This document shows positions 48,468 through 57,300 of a stretch of 64,000 nucleotides of DNA, one piece after another. The position numbers were made by a program, and so were the translations under genes. Positions within the stretch are counted from its first letter, which is position 1; the number at the start of each line of letters is the position of its first letter. The stretch spans positions 18,634 through 82,633 of the forward strand of contig CAMVGT010000005.1 in the NCBI GenBank assembly GCA_947167125.1, given 5' to 3'. The notes under the pieces are model-generated. The model had not been told where the DNA came from. It was given only the letters and a program-made list of their open reading frames with translations, and ran no database searches. The stretch is from an uncultured Erysipelotrichaceae bacterium. Its GTDB lineage: Bacteria > Bacillota_I > Bacilli_A > Erysipelotrichales > Erysipelotrichaceae.

Positions 48468-48499
48468 GCGGACAGCTCCAAAGGGCTGTCCGTTTTGTT
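48468..48499 (+). terminator. Terminator after the two-component system
   Basis: CGGACAGC pairs with GCTGTCCG around 9 nt, then TTTTGTT. It separates the kinase from the nitrogenase-like operon. Confidence 0.9.
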
Positions 48500-48509
48500 A
48501 TGGAAACTT

Positions 48510-48524
48510 TGATGTATTACATCA
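48510..48524. promoter_or_regulatory. 15-bp palindrome, likely operator of the nitrogenase-like operon
   Basis: TGATGTA-T-TACATCA, a perfect 7-bp inverted repeat with one central base. It ends about 20 bp before the -10 box, covering or touching the -35 position. The binding protein is unknown. Similar half-sites TGATGT and ACATCA, with wider spacing, flank 29602-29607. Confidence 0.6.
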
Positions 48525-48544
48525 CACATGCGCAATAAAAAATG

Positions 48545-48550
48545 TATAAT
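48545..48550 (+). promoter_or_regulatory. -10 box of the nitrogenase-like operon
   Basis: TATAAT, consensus. The -35 position is poor (ATCACA at 48521-48526, spacer 18), suggesting an activated or tightly controlled promoter. Transcription would begin near 48557. Confidence 0.6.
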
Positions 48551-48556
48551 TAACAC

Positions 48557-48653
48557 GTGTCATCCTACCGCAAAGAACATTCTGAGCGGAAAGAGCATTA
48601 AAACGGATTTGTTTTGATATGCCTGCAGGATGATTTCCTGCGGGCATTTTTTT
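48557..48653 (+). promoter_or_regulatory. Attenuator leader (possible riboswitch) before the nitrogenase-like operon
   Basis: A perfect terminator hairpin, GCCTGCAGG (48621-48629) with CCTGCGGGC (48637-48645), and T7 (48647-48653) ends 10 bp before the nifH-like ATG. TCATCCT (48560-48566) is complementary to AGGATGA (48627-48633), which overlaps the 5' arm of the terminator. So the two pairings exclude each other. Between them lie CCGC (48568-48571) pairing with GCGG (48586-48589) and an A/U-rich hairpin AAAAC/GTTTT. It does not match any riboswitch class I know. Confidence 0.65.
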
Positions 48654-48663
48654 GGAGGAATTT

Positions 48664-49431
48664 ATGTATCGTTTTGCGGTTTACGGCAAAGGCGGAATCG
48701 GAAAGTCCACGACAACGGCGGCACTCTCCTGCGCTTTTGCGGACATGGGCTATAAGGTGCTGCAGATCGGATGCGACCCCAAGGCGGATTCCACGCTGTA
48801 TCTCCATGGCGGAGAAAAGATCACACCGATTCTGGATGTGCTGCGTGCCAAACGTGACAGGGCGGAGCTCGATGATCTGATTCATACGGGATACAAAGGC
48901 ATTGTCTGCGCGGAATCAGGCGGACCGATGCCGGGTCTTGGATGTGCCGGGCGCGGCATTGCGGCAGCCTTTGAAGCATTGAAGGAACGCGATGTATTTG
49001 AAATTGTACAGCCGGATATCGTTCTGTATGACGTGCTGGGCGATGTGGTATGCGGCGGGTTTGCGATGCCGATCCGGGAAGGCTATGCCGACCATGTGCT
49101 GATTGTGACATCCGGAGAAAATATGGCGATCTATGCGGCCGCAAATATTGCGACAGCCATCGACAACTTTAAGGAACGGGGCTATGCGGATCTTGCCGGA
49201 TTGATTTTAAACCGGCGCGCTGTTCCCAATGAAAGGGAAAAAGTGGAAACACTGGCGGAAGATCTGCATACGCAGATTCTTGCGGATCTTCCCCGCGACA
49301 ACCGGATTTCAGAAGCGGAAGAAGCCTGTCAGCCGGTCATGGCTATGTATCCGGATATTCCGTATTCAGCTGAAATCCGCAGACTTGCAAGATATCTTGT
49401 GACACTTTCAGAAGGGGAAGATGAATTATGA
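48664..49431 (+). CDS. NifH-like nitrogenase reductase-type iron protein
   Basis: ATP-driven electron donor of the nitrogenase/DPOR/Cfb superfamily; 255 residues. P-loop GKGGIGKS at 8-15, cluster ligands C94 ([13 protein letters not shown]) and C130 ([14 protein letters not shown]), and R97 next to C94 are all conserved, so a homodimer bridging one 4Fe-4S cluster is expected. GGAGG just after the attenuator T-run serves ATG 48664. It overlaps the NifD-like gene (ATGA). The protein is typical, but the partner genes show this is not a classical nitrogen-fixation operon. I use no nif symbol. Confidence 0.93.
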   Translation: MYRFAVYGKGGIGKSTTTAALSCAFADMGYKVLQIGCDPKADSTLYLHGGEKITPILDVLRAKRDRAELDDLIHTGYKGIVCAESGGPMPGLGCAGRGIAAAFEALKERDVFEIVQPDIVLYDVLGDVVCGGFAMPIREGYADHVLIVTSGENMAIYAAANIATAIDNFKERGYADLAGLILNRRAVPNEREKVETLAEDLHTQILADLPRDNRISEAEEACQPVMAMYPDIPYSAEIRRLARYLVTLSEGEDEL

Positions 49432-50723
49432 ACGGCTATCAGCGCATTGCGGATATGACCTATTCCTATAACGCCGATATCGGACTGTCCTATTCATCTC
49501 CGGCAAGAGGCGTATGGAATATTGTGCATATCGGCACCTTGGTGCCTGAATCCCATCAGATCTTTGTCTGTCCGACAAGCTGCCTGAGAGGTGTTGTATT
49601 GACCACAGCGGAAATGGGCGCCATGGATCAGATGTCGACGATCACAGTCGGCGAGGACAATATCCTGGAAGGCAATATGGAGGAGGAACTCCATGACGGC
49701 GTTGTAAAGATTCTTTCCTCCCTTGAAAAGAAGCCGCGCATGGTCATGGTGTTTACATCGTGCATCCATCATTTCCTTGCGGTCAATTACCAGCGTGTCT
49801 ATAAGATCCTGAGAAAGGAATATCCTGATATCGATTTTGTCGACTGCTATATGGATCCGATCATGCGCCGCACTTCCCCGCCTGATCCTTCACTCAGAAG
49901 ACAGATCACAAGAGTGCTGCGGCCGCTTGAACAGGACAGCCGGTCTGTCAATTTCATCGGCAATGAATTTATGACCGGTGAAAACAGCGACATGTATATG
50001 CATCTTGTGAATCAGGGGATGAAGGTGCGGGATATCACCCGCTGTTCATCCTATGATGAATATCTTGAAATGGGTTCTTCGTGCGCCAATATCACATTCC
50101 ATAAAGCTGCCGCAAAGGCAGGAAGGGATCTCGAGGTGCGCATCCATCAGAAATGGCTGCCGGTCAGATCCGCCTATGACTATGACGTGATCGATGCGGA
50201 TATGAAGCGTGTATGCCAAGCGCTGAATATTCCGGCTCCTGATGCGGACGAAATCCGCAAGGAACGGGAGAAAACAGAAGCGGCTGCCGCTGAAGTGTGC
50301 GCACTGCTGAACGGGACACCGGTTTCGGTGGACTATACAGCCGTCGATGAACCGCTGCTGTTCACGCTGTGGCTCAAGCGCCATGGATTTACAGTGGAAT
50401 CGTGTTTCATTGAAAACTTCACGGAAGATAAAGAAGTTTTTGAAGCACTGCAGAAAGAACTGCCGGATCTGAAAGTCTGGTCTTCTTTGAACTGGAATAT
50501 GCGCAGGGCAGAGCGGGGACATGAAGGAAAGATCACCGCAATCGGTCAGAAGGCTGCCTATTTCAATGACACCAATCATTTTGTGAATGTGGTGGAAAGC
50601 GGCGATATGTACGGCTACCGCGGCATCCGCAGGATGATGGAACTTCTGAAAGAGGCGTATCTCGAAGAAAAAGATATGCGGAAACTGGTGCAGATCAAAG
50701 GATGGGGGTGTCATTGCGGATGA
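49428..50723 (+). CDS. NifD-like nitrogenase component 1-type protein
   Basis: Catalytic-component subunit of the nitrogenase/oxidoreductase component 1 family, 431 residues against about 490 for NifD. Candidate cluster ligands are C48 and C52 (VCPTSCLRG) and C112 (FTSCIHH), in the same order as the P-cluster cysteines. A NifD-like [15 protein letters not shown] lies near the end. The protein closes with GWGCHCG, giving C428, H429 and C430, not seen in NifD. No gene for cofactor scaffold (NifB, NifE, NifN) is nearby. It overlaps both neighbours and must act with the NifH- and NifK-like proteins. Substrate unknown. Confidence 0.85.
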   Translation: MNGYQRIADMTYSYNADIGLSYSSPARGVWNIVHIGTLVPESHQIFVCPTSCLRGVVLTTAEMGAMDQMSTITVGEDNILEGNMEEELHDGVVKILSSLEKKPRMVMVFTSCIHHFLAVNYQRVYKILRKEYPDIDFVDCYMDPIMRRTSPPDPSLRRQITRVLRPLEQDSRSVNFIGNEFMTGENSDMYMHLVNQGMKVRDITRCSSYDEYLEMGSSCANITFHKAAAKAGRDLEVRIHQKWLPVRSAYDYDVIDADMKRVCQALNIPAPDADEIRKEREKTEAAAAEVCALLNGTPVSVDYTAVDEPLLFTLWLKRHGFTVESCFIENFTEDKEVFEALQKELPDLKVWSSLNWNMRRAERGHEGKITAIGQKAAYFNDTNHFVNVVESGDMYGYRGIRRMMELLKEAYLEEKDMRKLVQIKGWGCHCG

Positions 50724-51814
50724 AGAACTGGCATACACATGTATTCACATCCACCTATACAGCGGATGTGTCAGGCGTCTGTTCGATGCTGTATGAACTC
50801 GGCGGGATGACTGTCCTGCATGATCCTTCCGGCTGCAACTCCACCTATACAACCCACGATGAGCCGCGCTGGTATGACTCAGACAGTCTGATGTTTATTT
50901 CCGGACTTGATGAGATGACAGCGGTTCTGGGCGATGACAATGTCCTGATTCAGGATGTCGTAAAGGCAGCTGCCGATCTCAAGCCGCGCTTTATTACACT
51001 TTGCGGGGCGTCGATTCCCCACATCATCGCGTTTGACTACCGCGGAGCCGCAAAGCTGATTGAAAAGGAAACAGGGATCCCGGTTCTTCCGGTTCCGACT
51101 GACGGACTGCGTTCGTATGTTTCCGGCTGCTCGCTTGCGATGAAGGCTTGGATCAGACGCTTCGGCGACAGGAAAGCGGAAAAGATCAAAGGACGGATCA
51201 ACCTGCTAGGTGTCACGCCGATTGATTTTTCAAACGATGAAAACGTGAACGCCATGCGCAGGGCAATGGAGGACGCAGGTTTTTCGGTCCGTGTGTTTGC
51301 GATGGGGGAAAGCTTTGAAGCACTGACGGAAGTTTACGCGGCTGAATGCAATGTTGTGGTTTCTTCTGCCGGAAGAGGTCCTGCGCAGTATCTCTGGAAA
51401 ACAGCAGGCATTCCGTATGTGGAAGGACTGCCAAGCGGTGAAATCATGGTGAAGCGCATCGCCGACGCAATCCGCAAAGGCGGATGCACATCCGTCTGCC
51501 AGAATTATGAATCAGACGGAAAGATCCTGGTGATCGGCGAAGAGATCTTTGCCTGTACCATGGCTTCACTGGTCCATGGAACGCCGCTATGGCCGGACGT
51601 GGATGAAGGTCTTGATGAAGATACATTGATGGAAAAGATGGAACAGGCGGACATCGTGATCGGGGACCCTCTGTTTCAGTATGGAAGAAAGGGAAATGCA
51701 AAGTTTGTCCCGTTTCCTCATGAAGGTTATTCCGGAAGAATCTTCCGTGATGACATACCGGTATTTACCGGAATTGATTTTGATATAGAAAGGTTTATCA
51801 GGGGGAAATTATGA
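50720..51814 (+). CDS. NifK-like nitrogenase component 1-type protein
   Basis: Second component 1 subunit, 364 residues against about 520 for NifK. C21 and C39 (VCSMLYELGG, HDPSGCNSTY) and C95 (LCGASIPH) follow the C-x-GC-x-C pattern of NifK, and HDPSGCNSTYTTHDEPRW resembles the HGSQGC segment. The C-terminal half holds Rossmann-like repeats (INLLGVTPIDF, ILVIGEEIFA). ATG 50720 overlaps the NifD-like stop; an earlier in-frame ATG at 50702 would lie within that gene. The stop overlaps the next gene (ATGA), so enzyme and transporter are coupled. Confidence 0.85.
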   Translation: MKNWHTHVFTSTYTADVSGVCSMLYELGGMTVLHDPSGCNSTYTTHDEPRWYDSDSLMFISGLDEMTAVLGDDNVLIQDVVKAAADLKPRFITLCGASIPHIIAFDYRGAAKLIEKETGIPVLPVPTDGLRSYVSGCSLAMKAWIRRFGDRKAEKIKGRINLLGVTPIDFSNDENVNAMRRAMEDAGFSVRVFAMGESFEALTEVYAAECNVVVSSAGRGPAQYLWKTAGIPYVEGLPSGEIMVKRIADAIRKGGCTSVCQNYESDGKILVIGEEIFACTMASLVHGTPLWPDVDEGLDEDTLMEKMEQADIVIGDPLFQYGRKGNAKFVPFPHEGYSGRIFRDDIPVFTGIDFDIERFIRGKL

Positions 51815-52962
51815 AAAGATTATCAAAAGCAGTATTGAGCGCAGTTCTTGTGCTGGCAGGACTCAGCGGATGTGCATCCGAAGCTCCTGCCGCATCTGAA
51901 GAGCCGGAAATTACGGAGTCTGCAGAAACAGAAACCGCAGCTGAAGTGACATTGACTGACCACGCAGACCGTGAAGTGACGGTTCCGACAGATCCGGAAC
52001 ATGTCGTGATTCTCGACATTCTGCCGCTGCCTTCCGTACTGACCGTATTCCTTGGCAGCGCTTCGACAATCGACGCGATGGAGCCGGCAAGCATGAATGC
52101 CGCAAAGAACGGCATCCTCTCTGAACTCTATCCGGATGTGCTGGATGTTTCCACCGACATCATGGATGGCGAGGATGTGAATATTGAATCCCTGCTGGCC
52201 CTGCAGCCGCAGATCGTCTACTACAATGCCAACAACAAGGCACTGGCGGAAAAGCTGGACAACGCAGGTCTTACAAGCGTTGCCGTATCTCCGACAAAAT
52301 GGAATTATGACTGCATCCGCACCTATGATGAATGGATCGCTCTGCTTTCCAAGATCTATCCGGGAAGAAGTCTGAGCACTGATATTTCCGGCTACTCCTC
52401 ACAGGTCAAGGACATGATTGAAGAGCGTCTGAAGGATGTGAAGGAAGAAGAGCGCAAAAAGGTTCTCTTCCTGTTCCAGTATGATGAAAACACCATGATC
52501 ACTTCCGGTTCCTCTTTCTTCGGACAGTGGTGGTGCGATGCGTCCGGCACAATCAACGCTGCGCATGATGTTGCGGCTGACAACTCCAACGCAAAGATCA
52601 CGATGGAACAGGTCTATGAATGGGATCCGGACATCATCGTCATCACCAACTTCACAAAGACACAGCCGCAGGATCTTTATGACAACGCCATCGGCAGCGA
52701 TGACTGGAGCACCGTCAAGGCAGTCAAGGATCAGCAGGTCTACAAGATGCCGCTTGGCACATACCGCACCTATACACCGGGCGTTGATACACCGATGACA
52801 CTGGAATGGCTGGCACAGATTGCATATCCGGAAATCTTCAGCGATATTGATCTGACAAAGGATGTCCGCGAATATTACAAGACTCTCTATGGCGTTGATC
52901 TGAGCGATGAACAGATTGAAGCCATGTATCATCCGGACCGGGCAGCCGGCTCCTGGAAGTAA
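51811..52962 (+). CDS. FecB/BtuF-type substrate-binding lipoprotein
   Basis: Receptor of a cluster of metal-chelate and corrinoid importers; 383 residues. The lipobox is LSGC at about residue 21, followed by an Ala/Glu-rich linker. The periplasmic-binding fold has VTLTDHADREVTVP, then LLALQPQIVYYN, and the C-terminal half contains WDPDIIVITNF. ATG overlaps the NifK-like stop, and the permease follows after 10 bp. Ligand unknown: siderophore, haem, corrinoid, other tetrapyrrole or metal-sulfur compound all fit the family. Confidence 0.9.
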   Translation: MKRLSKAVLSAVLVLAGLSGCASEAPAASEEPEITESAETETAAEVTLTDHADREVTVPTDPEHVVILDILPLPSVLTVFLGSASTIDAMEPASMNAAKNGILSELYPDVLDVSTDIMDGEDVNIESLLALQPQIVYYNANNKALAEKLDNAGLTSVAVSPTKWNYDCIRTYDEWIALLSKIYPGRSLSTDISGYSSQVKDMIEERLKDVKEEERKKVLFLFQYDENTMITSGSSFFGQWWCDASGTINAAHDVAADNSNAKITMEQVYEWDPDIIVITNFTKTQPQDLYDNAIGSDDWSTVKAVKDQQVYKMPLGTYRTYTPGVDTPMTLEWLAQIAYPEIFSDIDLTKDVREYYKTLYGVDLSDEQIEAMYHPDRAAGSWK

Positions 52963-52972
52963 GGGGGATCCT

Positions 52973-53971
52973 TTGAAACAGGCGTATCCTTACCGCCTGT
53001 GCATGATCGCGGCAGTCATTCTGACAGCAGCCGCATCCATCGCGGCACTGTGCATGGGACGCTATACCATCCCGCTTGCGGAAGTGTGGAAAGAACTGTT
53101 CGGGGGCGGATCCGATATGGCCAATGTTCATACGGTCCTCTTTCAGATCCGGATCCCCCGGATTCTGCTCTCCATTCTTGCCGGAGCTGGTCTTGCGGCA
53201 AGCGGATGCGCGTTTCAGTCCCTGTTCGGCAATCCTCTTGCGACACCTGACACCCTTGGCATTGCCAACGGGGCATCGTTCGGCGCGGCGGCGGGAATTC
53301 TGATGGGACTGCAGGCGGTCGGCGTGCAGACATGCGCGCTTGTGTCGGGAATTCTGGCAGTCGTGCTGGTATTTGCCGTAACAGGCGGAAAGCGTTCTTC
53401 GATGATCATGGTGATCCTTGCCGGAATGGTGATCAGTTCACTGTTTTCGGCATTGGTATCCCTGGTGAAATATGTCGCGGATCCGCAGGATGTCCTTCCT
53501 GTTATCACATTCTGGCTGATGGGTTCACTCTCTTCGGTTACTGTGAAGTCCCTGCTGTACGGGGCACCGTTCATCGCGGGAGGAATCCTGATTCTGTATT
53601 TGCTGCGCTATCGGCTCAATGTCCTTTCCCTTGCGGAAGATGAAGCCAGAGCGCTCGGCGTCAATCTGAAGCTGCTGCGGGCGCTGGTCATCGGCGCTTC
53701 GGCCGCAATTACGGCATCGGTCGTCGCACTCTGCGGCGTGATCGGCTGGGTCGGCCTGCTGGTGCCGCATATCTCACGCATGCTGTTCGGAAATTCAAAC
53801 GCGCGCATTCTGCCTTCCTCGCTGGTTTTCGGCGGACTGTTTCTGCTCTGCGTGGATACGGCGGCCCGCTGCATCGCGGAAGCTGAAATTCCCGTTTCGA
53901 TCCTGACCGCGGTCATCGGCGCGCCGGTATTTATTCTGCTTCTGAGAAAAACAGGAGGCATACGCACATGA
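52973..53971 (+). CDS. FecCD/BtuC-type ABC importer permease
   Basis: Permease of 332 residues with about ten helices, the FecCD length. It begins at TTG 52973 after AAGGGGG; family segments include FQSLFGNPLATPDTLGIANGA, the coupling helix in DEARALGVNLKLLRAL, and GVIGWVGLLVPHISRMLFGN. It overlaps the ATPase gene by 4 bp. As a homodimer it would take the ligand of the preceding lipoprotein into the cell. Confidence 0.92.
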   Translation: MKQAYPYRLCMIAAVILTAAASIAALCMGRYTIPLAEVWKELFGGGSDMANVHTVLFQIRIPRILLSILAGAGLAASGCAFQSLFGNPLATPDTLGIANGASFGAAAGILMGLQAVGVQTCALVSGILAVVLVFAVTGGKRSSMIMVILAGMVISSLFSALVSLVKYVADPQDVLPVITFWLMGSLSSVTVKSLLYGAPFIAGGILILYLLRYRLNVLSLAEDEARALGVNLKLLRALVIGASAAITASVVALCGVIGWVGLLVPHISRMLFGNSNARILPSSLVFGGLFLLCVDTAARCIAEAEIPVSILTAVIGAPVFILLLRKTGGIRT

Positions 53972-54762
53972 AAATCGCAGCGGAACATCTTACATTCGGA
54001 TATGAAAATCAGGATGTACTCAATGATATTTCCTTCGGAATCAAAGAAGGTACAATCACGGCAATCCTCGGGCCTAACGGCGCCGGAAAGACAACGCTGC
54101 TGCGCTGCCTGCTCGGCTTTCTGAAGCCGTCCGATGGAATTGTCCGGATCAATGATCAGGAATTAAGCGAGATCCCGGGAAAACAGCTGCGGCAGATCAG
54201 CGCCTATGTTCCCCAGGCCAAGCATACAGCTTTTGCCTATACGGTAAAGGAAACGGTGCTGCTGGGAAGAAATCCGTATCTTTCTCTGTTTCAGGGACCG
54301 CGCAAGGAAGACGAAAAAATCGCGGAAGAAGCGATGAAAGAGTGCGGGATTGAAGATCTGCAGGGAAAGCGCACGGATGCGATCTCAGGCGGGGAACTTC
54401 AGCTGACGCTGATTGCGCGGGCACTTGCGCAGCAGCCGGAACTGCTGATTCTCGATGAGCCGGAAACCGGCCTTGATTTCCGCAACCAGCTGCGGGTTCT
54501 GCAGCTGCTGGAAAGCCTGAAGAAAAACAAAGGGCTGACCATTGTATTCAATACCCATTATCCCGATCATGCCCTGCAGATTGCGGACCATGTGCTGCTT
54601 CTCAAAGAGGACGGCACATGTCTTTACGGCAATTCGGATGAGATCTTAACGGAAGAGCTTCTTGAAGAAGTGTTTGATGTCAGGATTCATACGATGCGCC
54701 AGACGGTCGGCGGAAAGACCTATGCGGCCATGATTCCGCTGCCCAAGGAGGTTAACGTTTAA
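53968..54762 (+). CDS. FecE/BtuD-type ABC importer ATPase
   Basis: ATPase of 264 residues: Walker A GPNGAGKTT, signature ISGGELQLT, Walker B LLILDEPETGLD, and H-loop NTHYPDHAL. It has the FecE/BtuD shape with YVPQAKHTAFAYTVKETVLLG as the Q-loop. Start overlaps the permease stop; stop shares a base with hydF, so transport and maturase genes are co-translated. Confidence 0.93.
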   Translation: MKIAAEHLTFGYENQDVLNDISFGIKEGTITAILGPNGAGKTTLLRCLLGFLKPSDGIVRINDQELSEIPGKQLRQISAYVPQAKHTAFAYTVKETVLLGRNPYLSLFQGPRKEDEKIAEEAMKECGIEDLQGKRTDAISGGELQLTLIARALAQQPELLILDEPETGLDFRNQLRVLQLLESLKKNKGLTIVFNTHYPDHALQIADHVLLLKEDGTCLYGNSDEILTEELLEEVFDVRIHTMRQTVGGKTYAAMIPLPKEVNV

Positions 54763-55964
54763 TGCTGGAAACCGTATCATCAGCCAACCGGACGCATATC
54801 GGCTTTTTCGGCCGGATGAATGCCGGCAAATCCTCACTGATCAACTGCTTTGCGGATCAGGAGGTTTCGATCGTCAGCCCGCAGGCCGGAACGACAACCG
54901 ATGTCGTGAAGAAACCGATGGAAATCCATGGCATCGGACCGTGTGTTCTGCTGGATACAGCCGGTTATGACGATGAAGGCGAACTTGGTTCAATGCGCAT
55001 CGAAGCTTCACGGAAGGCGCTTGAAATGAGTGAAATCGCCGTTGTCCTTTATACACAGGCGGAAGATGATCTGATCGAACGCACATGGATCGAAGAATTC
55101 CGCAGACGCCGCACACCTGTAATCGCGGTTTTATCGCAATGCGACAGATGGCCGCGCGATCTTCTTTCTTCCGTGAAAAAGCGGATTGAAGCGACAATGC
55201 AGATACCGGTCATTGCCTGCAGCGCAGTGACAAAGGAAGGTATTGAAGATCTGAAACAGGCTCTGATCAACGCGGCAGGGGAAAAGCATAATGTCCGTAC
55301 TGTCACCGGCAGTCTGATTGAAGACGGCGCAAGGGTGATGTTAATCATGCCCCAGGACGCTTCCGCGCCAAAAGGCAGACTGATCCAGCCGCAGGCTCAT
55401 ACAATCCGCGAACTGCTGGAGCGCCACTGCATTATCACAAGCGTCGCCCCGGAAGAGATGGAAGAGGCGCTGGCCAATATGAAGCAGGCGCCGGATCTGA
55501 TCATCACCGATTCCCAGGTATTCCGCTATGTGCAGGAACGCACGCCGAAAGAATCGCAGCTGACTTCCTTCTCAATTCTCTTTGCGGCATTCAAGGGCGA
55601 TATTCACGCCATGATGGCCGGGGCAAAGAAGCTGGAGGAACTGGATGAAAACTCCCGTGTTCTGATTGCGGAATGCTGCACGCATGCGCCGCTTTCCGAA
55701 GATATCGGACGGGTGAAGATACCGCGTCTGCTGAAAAAGAAATACGGCGAACAGCTGGAAACTGAAGTCTATGCGGGAACCGATTTCCCCAAAGATCTTT
55801 CCGCATATGATCTGATCATCATGTGCGGCGGCTGCATGTTCAACCGCAAATATATTCTTTCACGCATTCACCAGGCAGAAGAAAGCGGTGTGCCGATCAC
55901 AAACTACGGCATCGCAATTGCGCAGCTGCAGGGTATACTGGATTATGTAAAGATACCTGAATGA
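54762..55964 (+). CDS. hydF: HydF, [FeFe]-hydrogenase maturation GTPase
   Basis: Scaffold that carries the 2Fe precursor of the H-cluster to hydrogenase; 400 residues. The N-terminal GTPase has the P-loop GRMNAGKSS (17-25), and the C-terminal iron-sulfur domain has C306 and H308 (ECCTHAPLSED) and C355, C358 (MCGGCMF), the expected ligands. It is joined by a one-base overlap to the ABC ATPase and followed by the TM1266-type gene and hydE. Neither hydG nor the hydrogenase is in the window, so its client is uncertain. Confidence 0.94.
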   Translation: MLETVSSANRTHIGFFGRMNAGKSSLINCFADQEVSIVSPQAGTTTDVVKKPMEIHGIGPCVLLDTAGYDDEGELGSMRIEASRKALEMSEIAVVLYTQAEDDLIERTWIEEFRRRRTPVIAVLSQCDRWPRDLLSSVKKRIEATMQIPVIACSAVTKEGIEDLKQALINAAGEKHNVRTVTGSLIEDGARVMLIMPQDASAPKGRLIQPQAHTIRELLERHCIITSVAPEEMEEALANMKQAPDLIITDSQVFRYVQERTPKESQLTSFSILFAAFKGDIHAMMAGAKKLEELDENSRVLIAECCTHAPLSEDIGRVKIPRLLKKKYGEQLETEVYAGTDFPKDLSAYDLIIMCGGCMFNRKYILSRIHQAEESGVPITNYGIAIAQLQGILDYVKIPE

Positions 55965-55973
55965 GGAGGAACT

Positions 55974-56222
55974 ATGGAAGACACAAGAATCGCAGTAGCA
56001 GCTATCATTGTTGAAAATAAGGAATCAGTCACAGAACTCAACGCCATCCTTCATGAATACGGATCCATCGTGATCGGAAGAATGGGCATCCCGTATCCGA
56101 AGAAAGGACTGTCAATCATCAGTGTGGCTGTGGACGCTCCCAATGAGACAATCAGCGCCATGACAGGCAAGCTGGGCAAGCTTCCCGGCGTGACCGTCAA
56201 GACAGCTTATTCCAAAGCATGA
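55974..56222 (+). CDS. TM1266-type iron-only hydrogenase system regulator
   Basis: Protein of 82 residues, ACT/NikR-like small fold. The motif RIAVAAIIVENKE at the N-terminus and IGRMGIPYPKKGLSIISVAVDAP, then GKLPGVTVKTAYSK fit the TM1266 family, commonly found among hydEFG genes. AGGAGG precedes the ATG; the stop overlaps hydE (ATGA). The family's role is inferred from gene neighbourhood only. Confidence 0.9.
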   Translation: MEDTRIAVAAIIVENKESVTELNAILHEYGSIVIGRMGIPYPKKGLSIISVAVDAPNETISAMTGKLGKLPGVTVKTAYSKA

Positions 56223-57283
56223 ATCAGAAAGAAAGAATTGAACAGCTGTTTGAAACCGGCATTCTTCCTAAAGAAGAAATGCGCGCTCTGATTGAAGAGC
56301 GGGATGAGGAAAGTTCCGAAGAGCTGTTTGTCAAAGCACGCATCCGGAAAGAAGAAAATTTCGGAAAGGATATTTACCTGCGCGGCCTGATTGAATTTTC
56401 CAGCTATTGCCGCAATGACTGCTTTTACTGCGGCCTGAGACGTTCAAACACAAAAGCGCAGCGCTATCATCTGAGCAAAGAAGATATTCTGACCTGTGCC
56501 CGTCAGGGATATGCACTCGGCTTCCGCACGATTGTGCTGCAGTCGGGGGAAGATCTTTCCTATTCCGATGAAGAGATTGCGGATATTGTCCGTTCGATCA
56601 AAAAGGAAATGCCGGAAACAGCGGTCACGCTGTCCATCGGGGAAAAGACCTATGAACAGTATCTGCTGTATTACAAAGCAGGCGCGGACCGCTATCTTCT
56701 GCGCCATGAAACTGCCGATCCGGTTCATTACGCAAAACTGCATCCTTCCGATCTTTCTTTTGAAAACCGGAAGCGGTGCCTCTATGATCTGAAAAAGATC
56801 GGCTATCAGGTCGGTGCCGGAATGATGGTGGAAGCGCCGTTTCAGACACTGGACAATCTTGTGGAAGATCTTTTCTTCCTGAAAGAACTGCAGCCCCATA
56901 TGATCGGCACGGGTCCGTTTATTGCCCATAAGGACACACCATTTAAGGATATGCCTTCCGGCGGCAGTGAACTGACGATCTTTCTGCTCGGGATTCTGCG
57001 CCTGATGTTTCCGAAGGTTTTATTGCCGGCTACCACCGCGCTTGGGACAATTGATCCGTACGGGCGCGAAAAGGGAATTATGGCCGGAGCGAATGTCATT
57101 ATGCCGAATCTTTCACCGAAAAATGTCCGCGGCAAATATATGCTGTATGACGGCAAGATCAGCACCGGCGAAGAAGCGGCTGAAAGCATTGAGAAAATCA
57201 GGAAACGCATGGAAGCGATCGGCTGTCATGTGAAAAATGTCCGCGGCGACGCGCCGGGGATGGGACCTGAAAACAGACAGTGA
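56219..57283 (+). CDS. hydE: HydE, radical SAM [FeFe]-hydrogenase maturase
   Basis: Radical SAM enzyme that works on the organometallic precursor of the H-cluster; 354 residues. The CxxxCxxC motif has C64, C68 and C71 (YCRNDCFYCGLR), the SAM-binding region contains TIVLQSGED, and GTGPFIAHKDTPF is typical of HydE. Its partner HydG, needed to make CO and cyanide ligands, is absent here. As last gene it ends at a strong terminator. A related enzyme with another job in the nitrogenase-like pathway is possible. Confidence 0.93.
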   Translation: MNQKERIEQLFETGILPKEEMRALIEERDEESSEELFVKARIRKEENFGKDIYLRGLIEFSSYCRNDCFYCGLRRSNTKAQRYHLSKEDILTCARQGYALGFRTIVLQSGEDLSYSDEEIADIVRSIKKEMPETAVTLSIGEKTYEQYLLYYKAGADRYLLRHETADPVHYAKLHPSDLSFENRKRCLYDLKKIGYQVGAGMMVEAPFQTLDNLVEDLFFLKELQPHMIGTGPFIAHKDTPFKDMPSGGSELTIFLLGILRLMFPKVLLPATTALGTIDPYGREKGIMAGANVIMPNLSPKNVRGKYMLYDGKISTGEEAAESIEKIRKRMEAIGCHVKNVRGDAPGMGPENRQ

Positions 57284-57300
57284 TCAATATAAGTCACCTG

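Noticed and set aside
48664..51814. A true nitrogen-fixation (nifHDK) operon
   Set aside because: D- and K-like subunits are too short, the cofactor-assembly genes nifB, nifE and nifN are missing, and transporter plus HydEF follow in their place.
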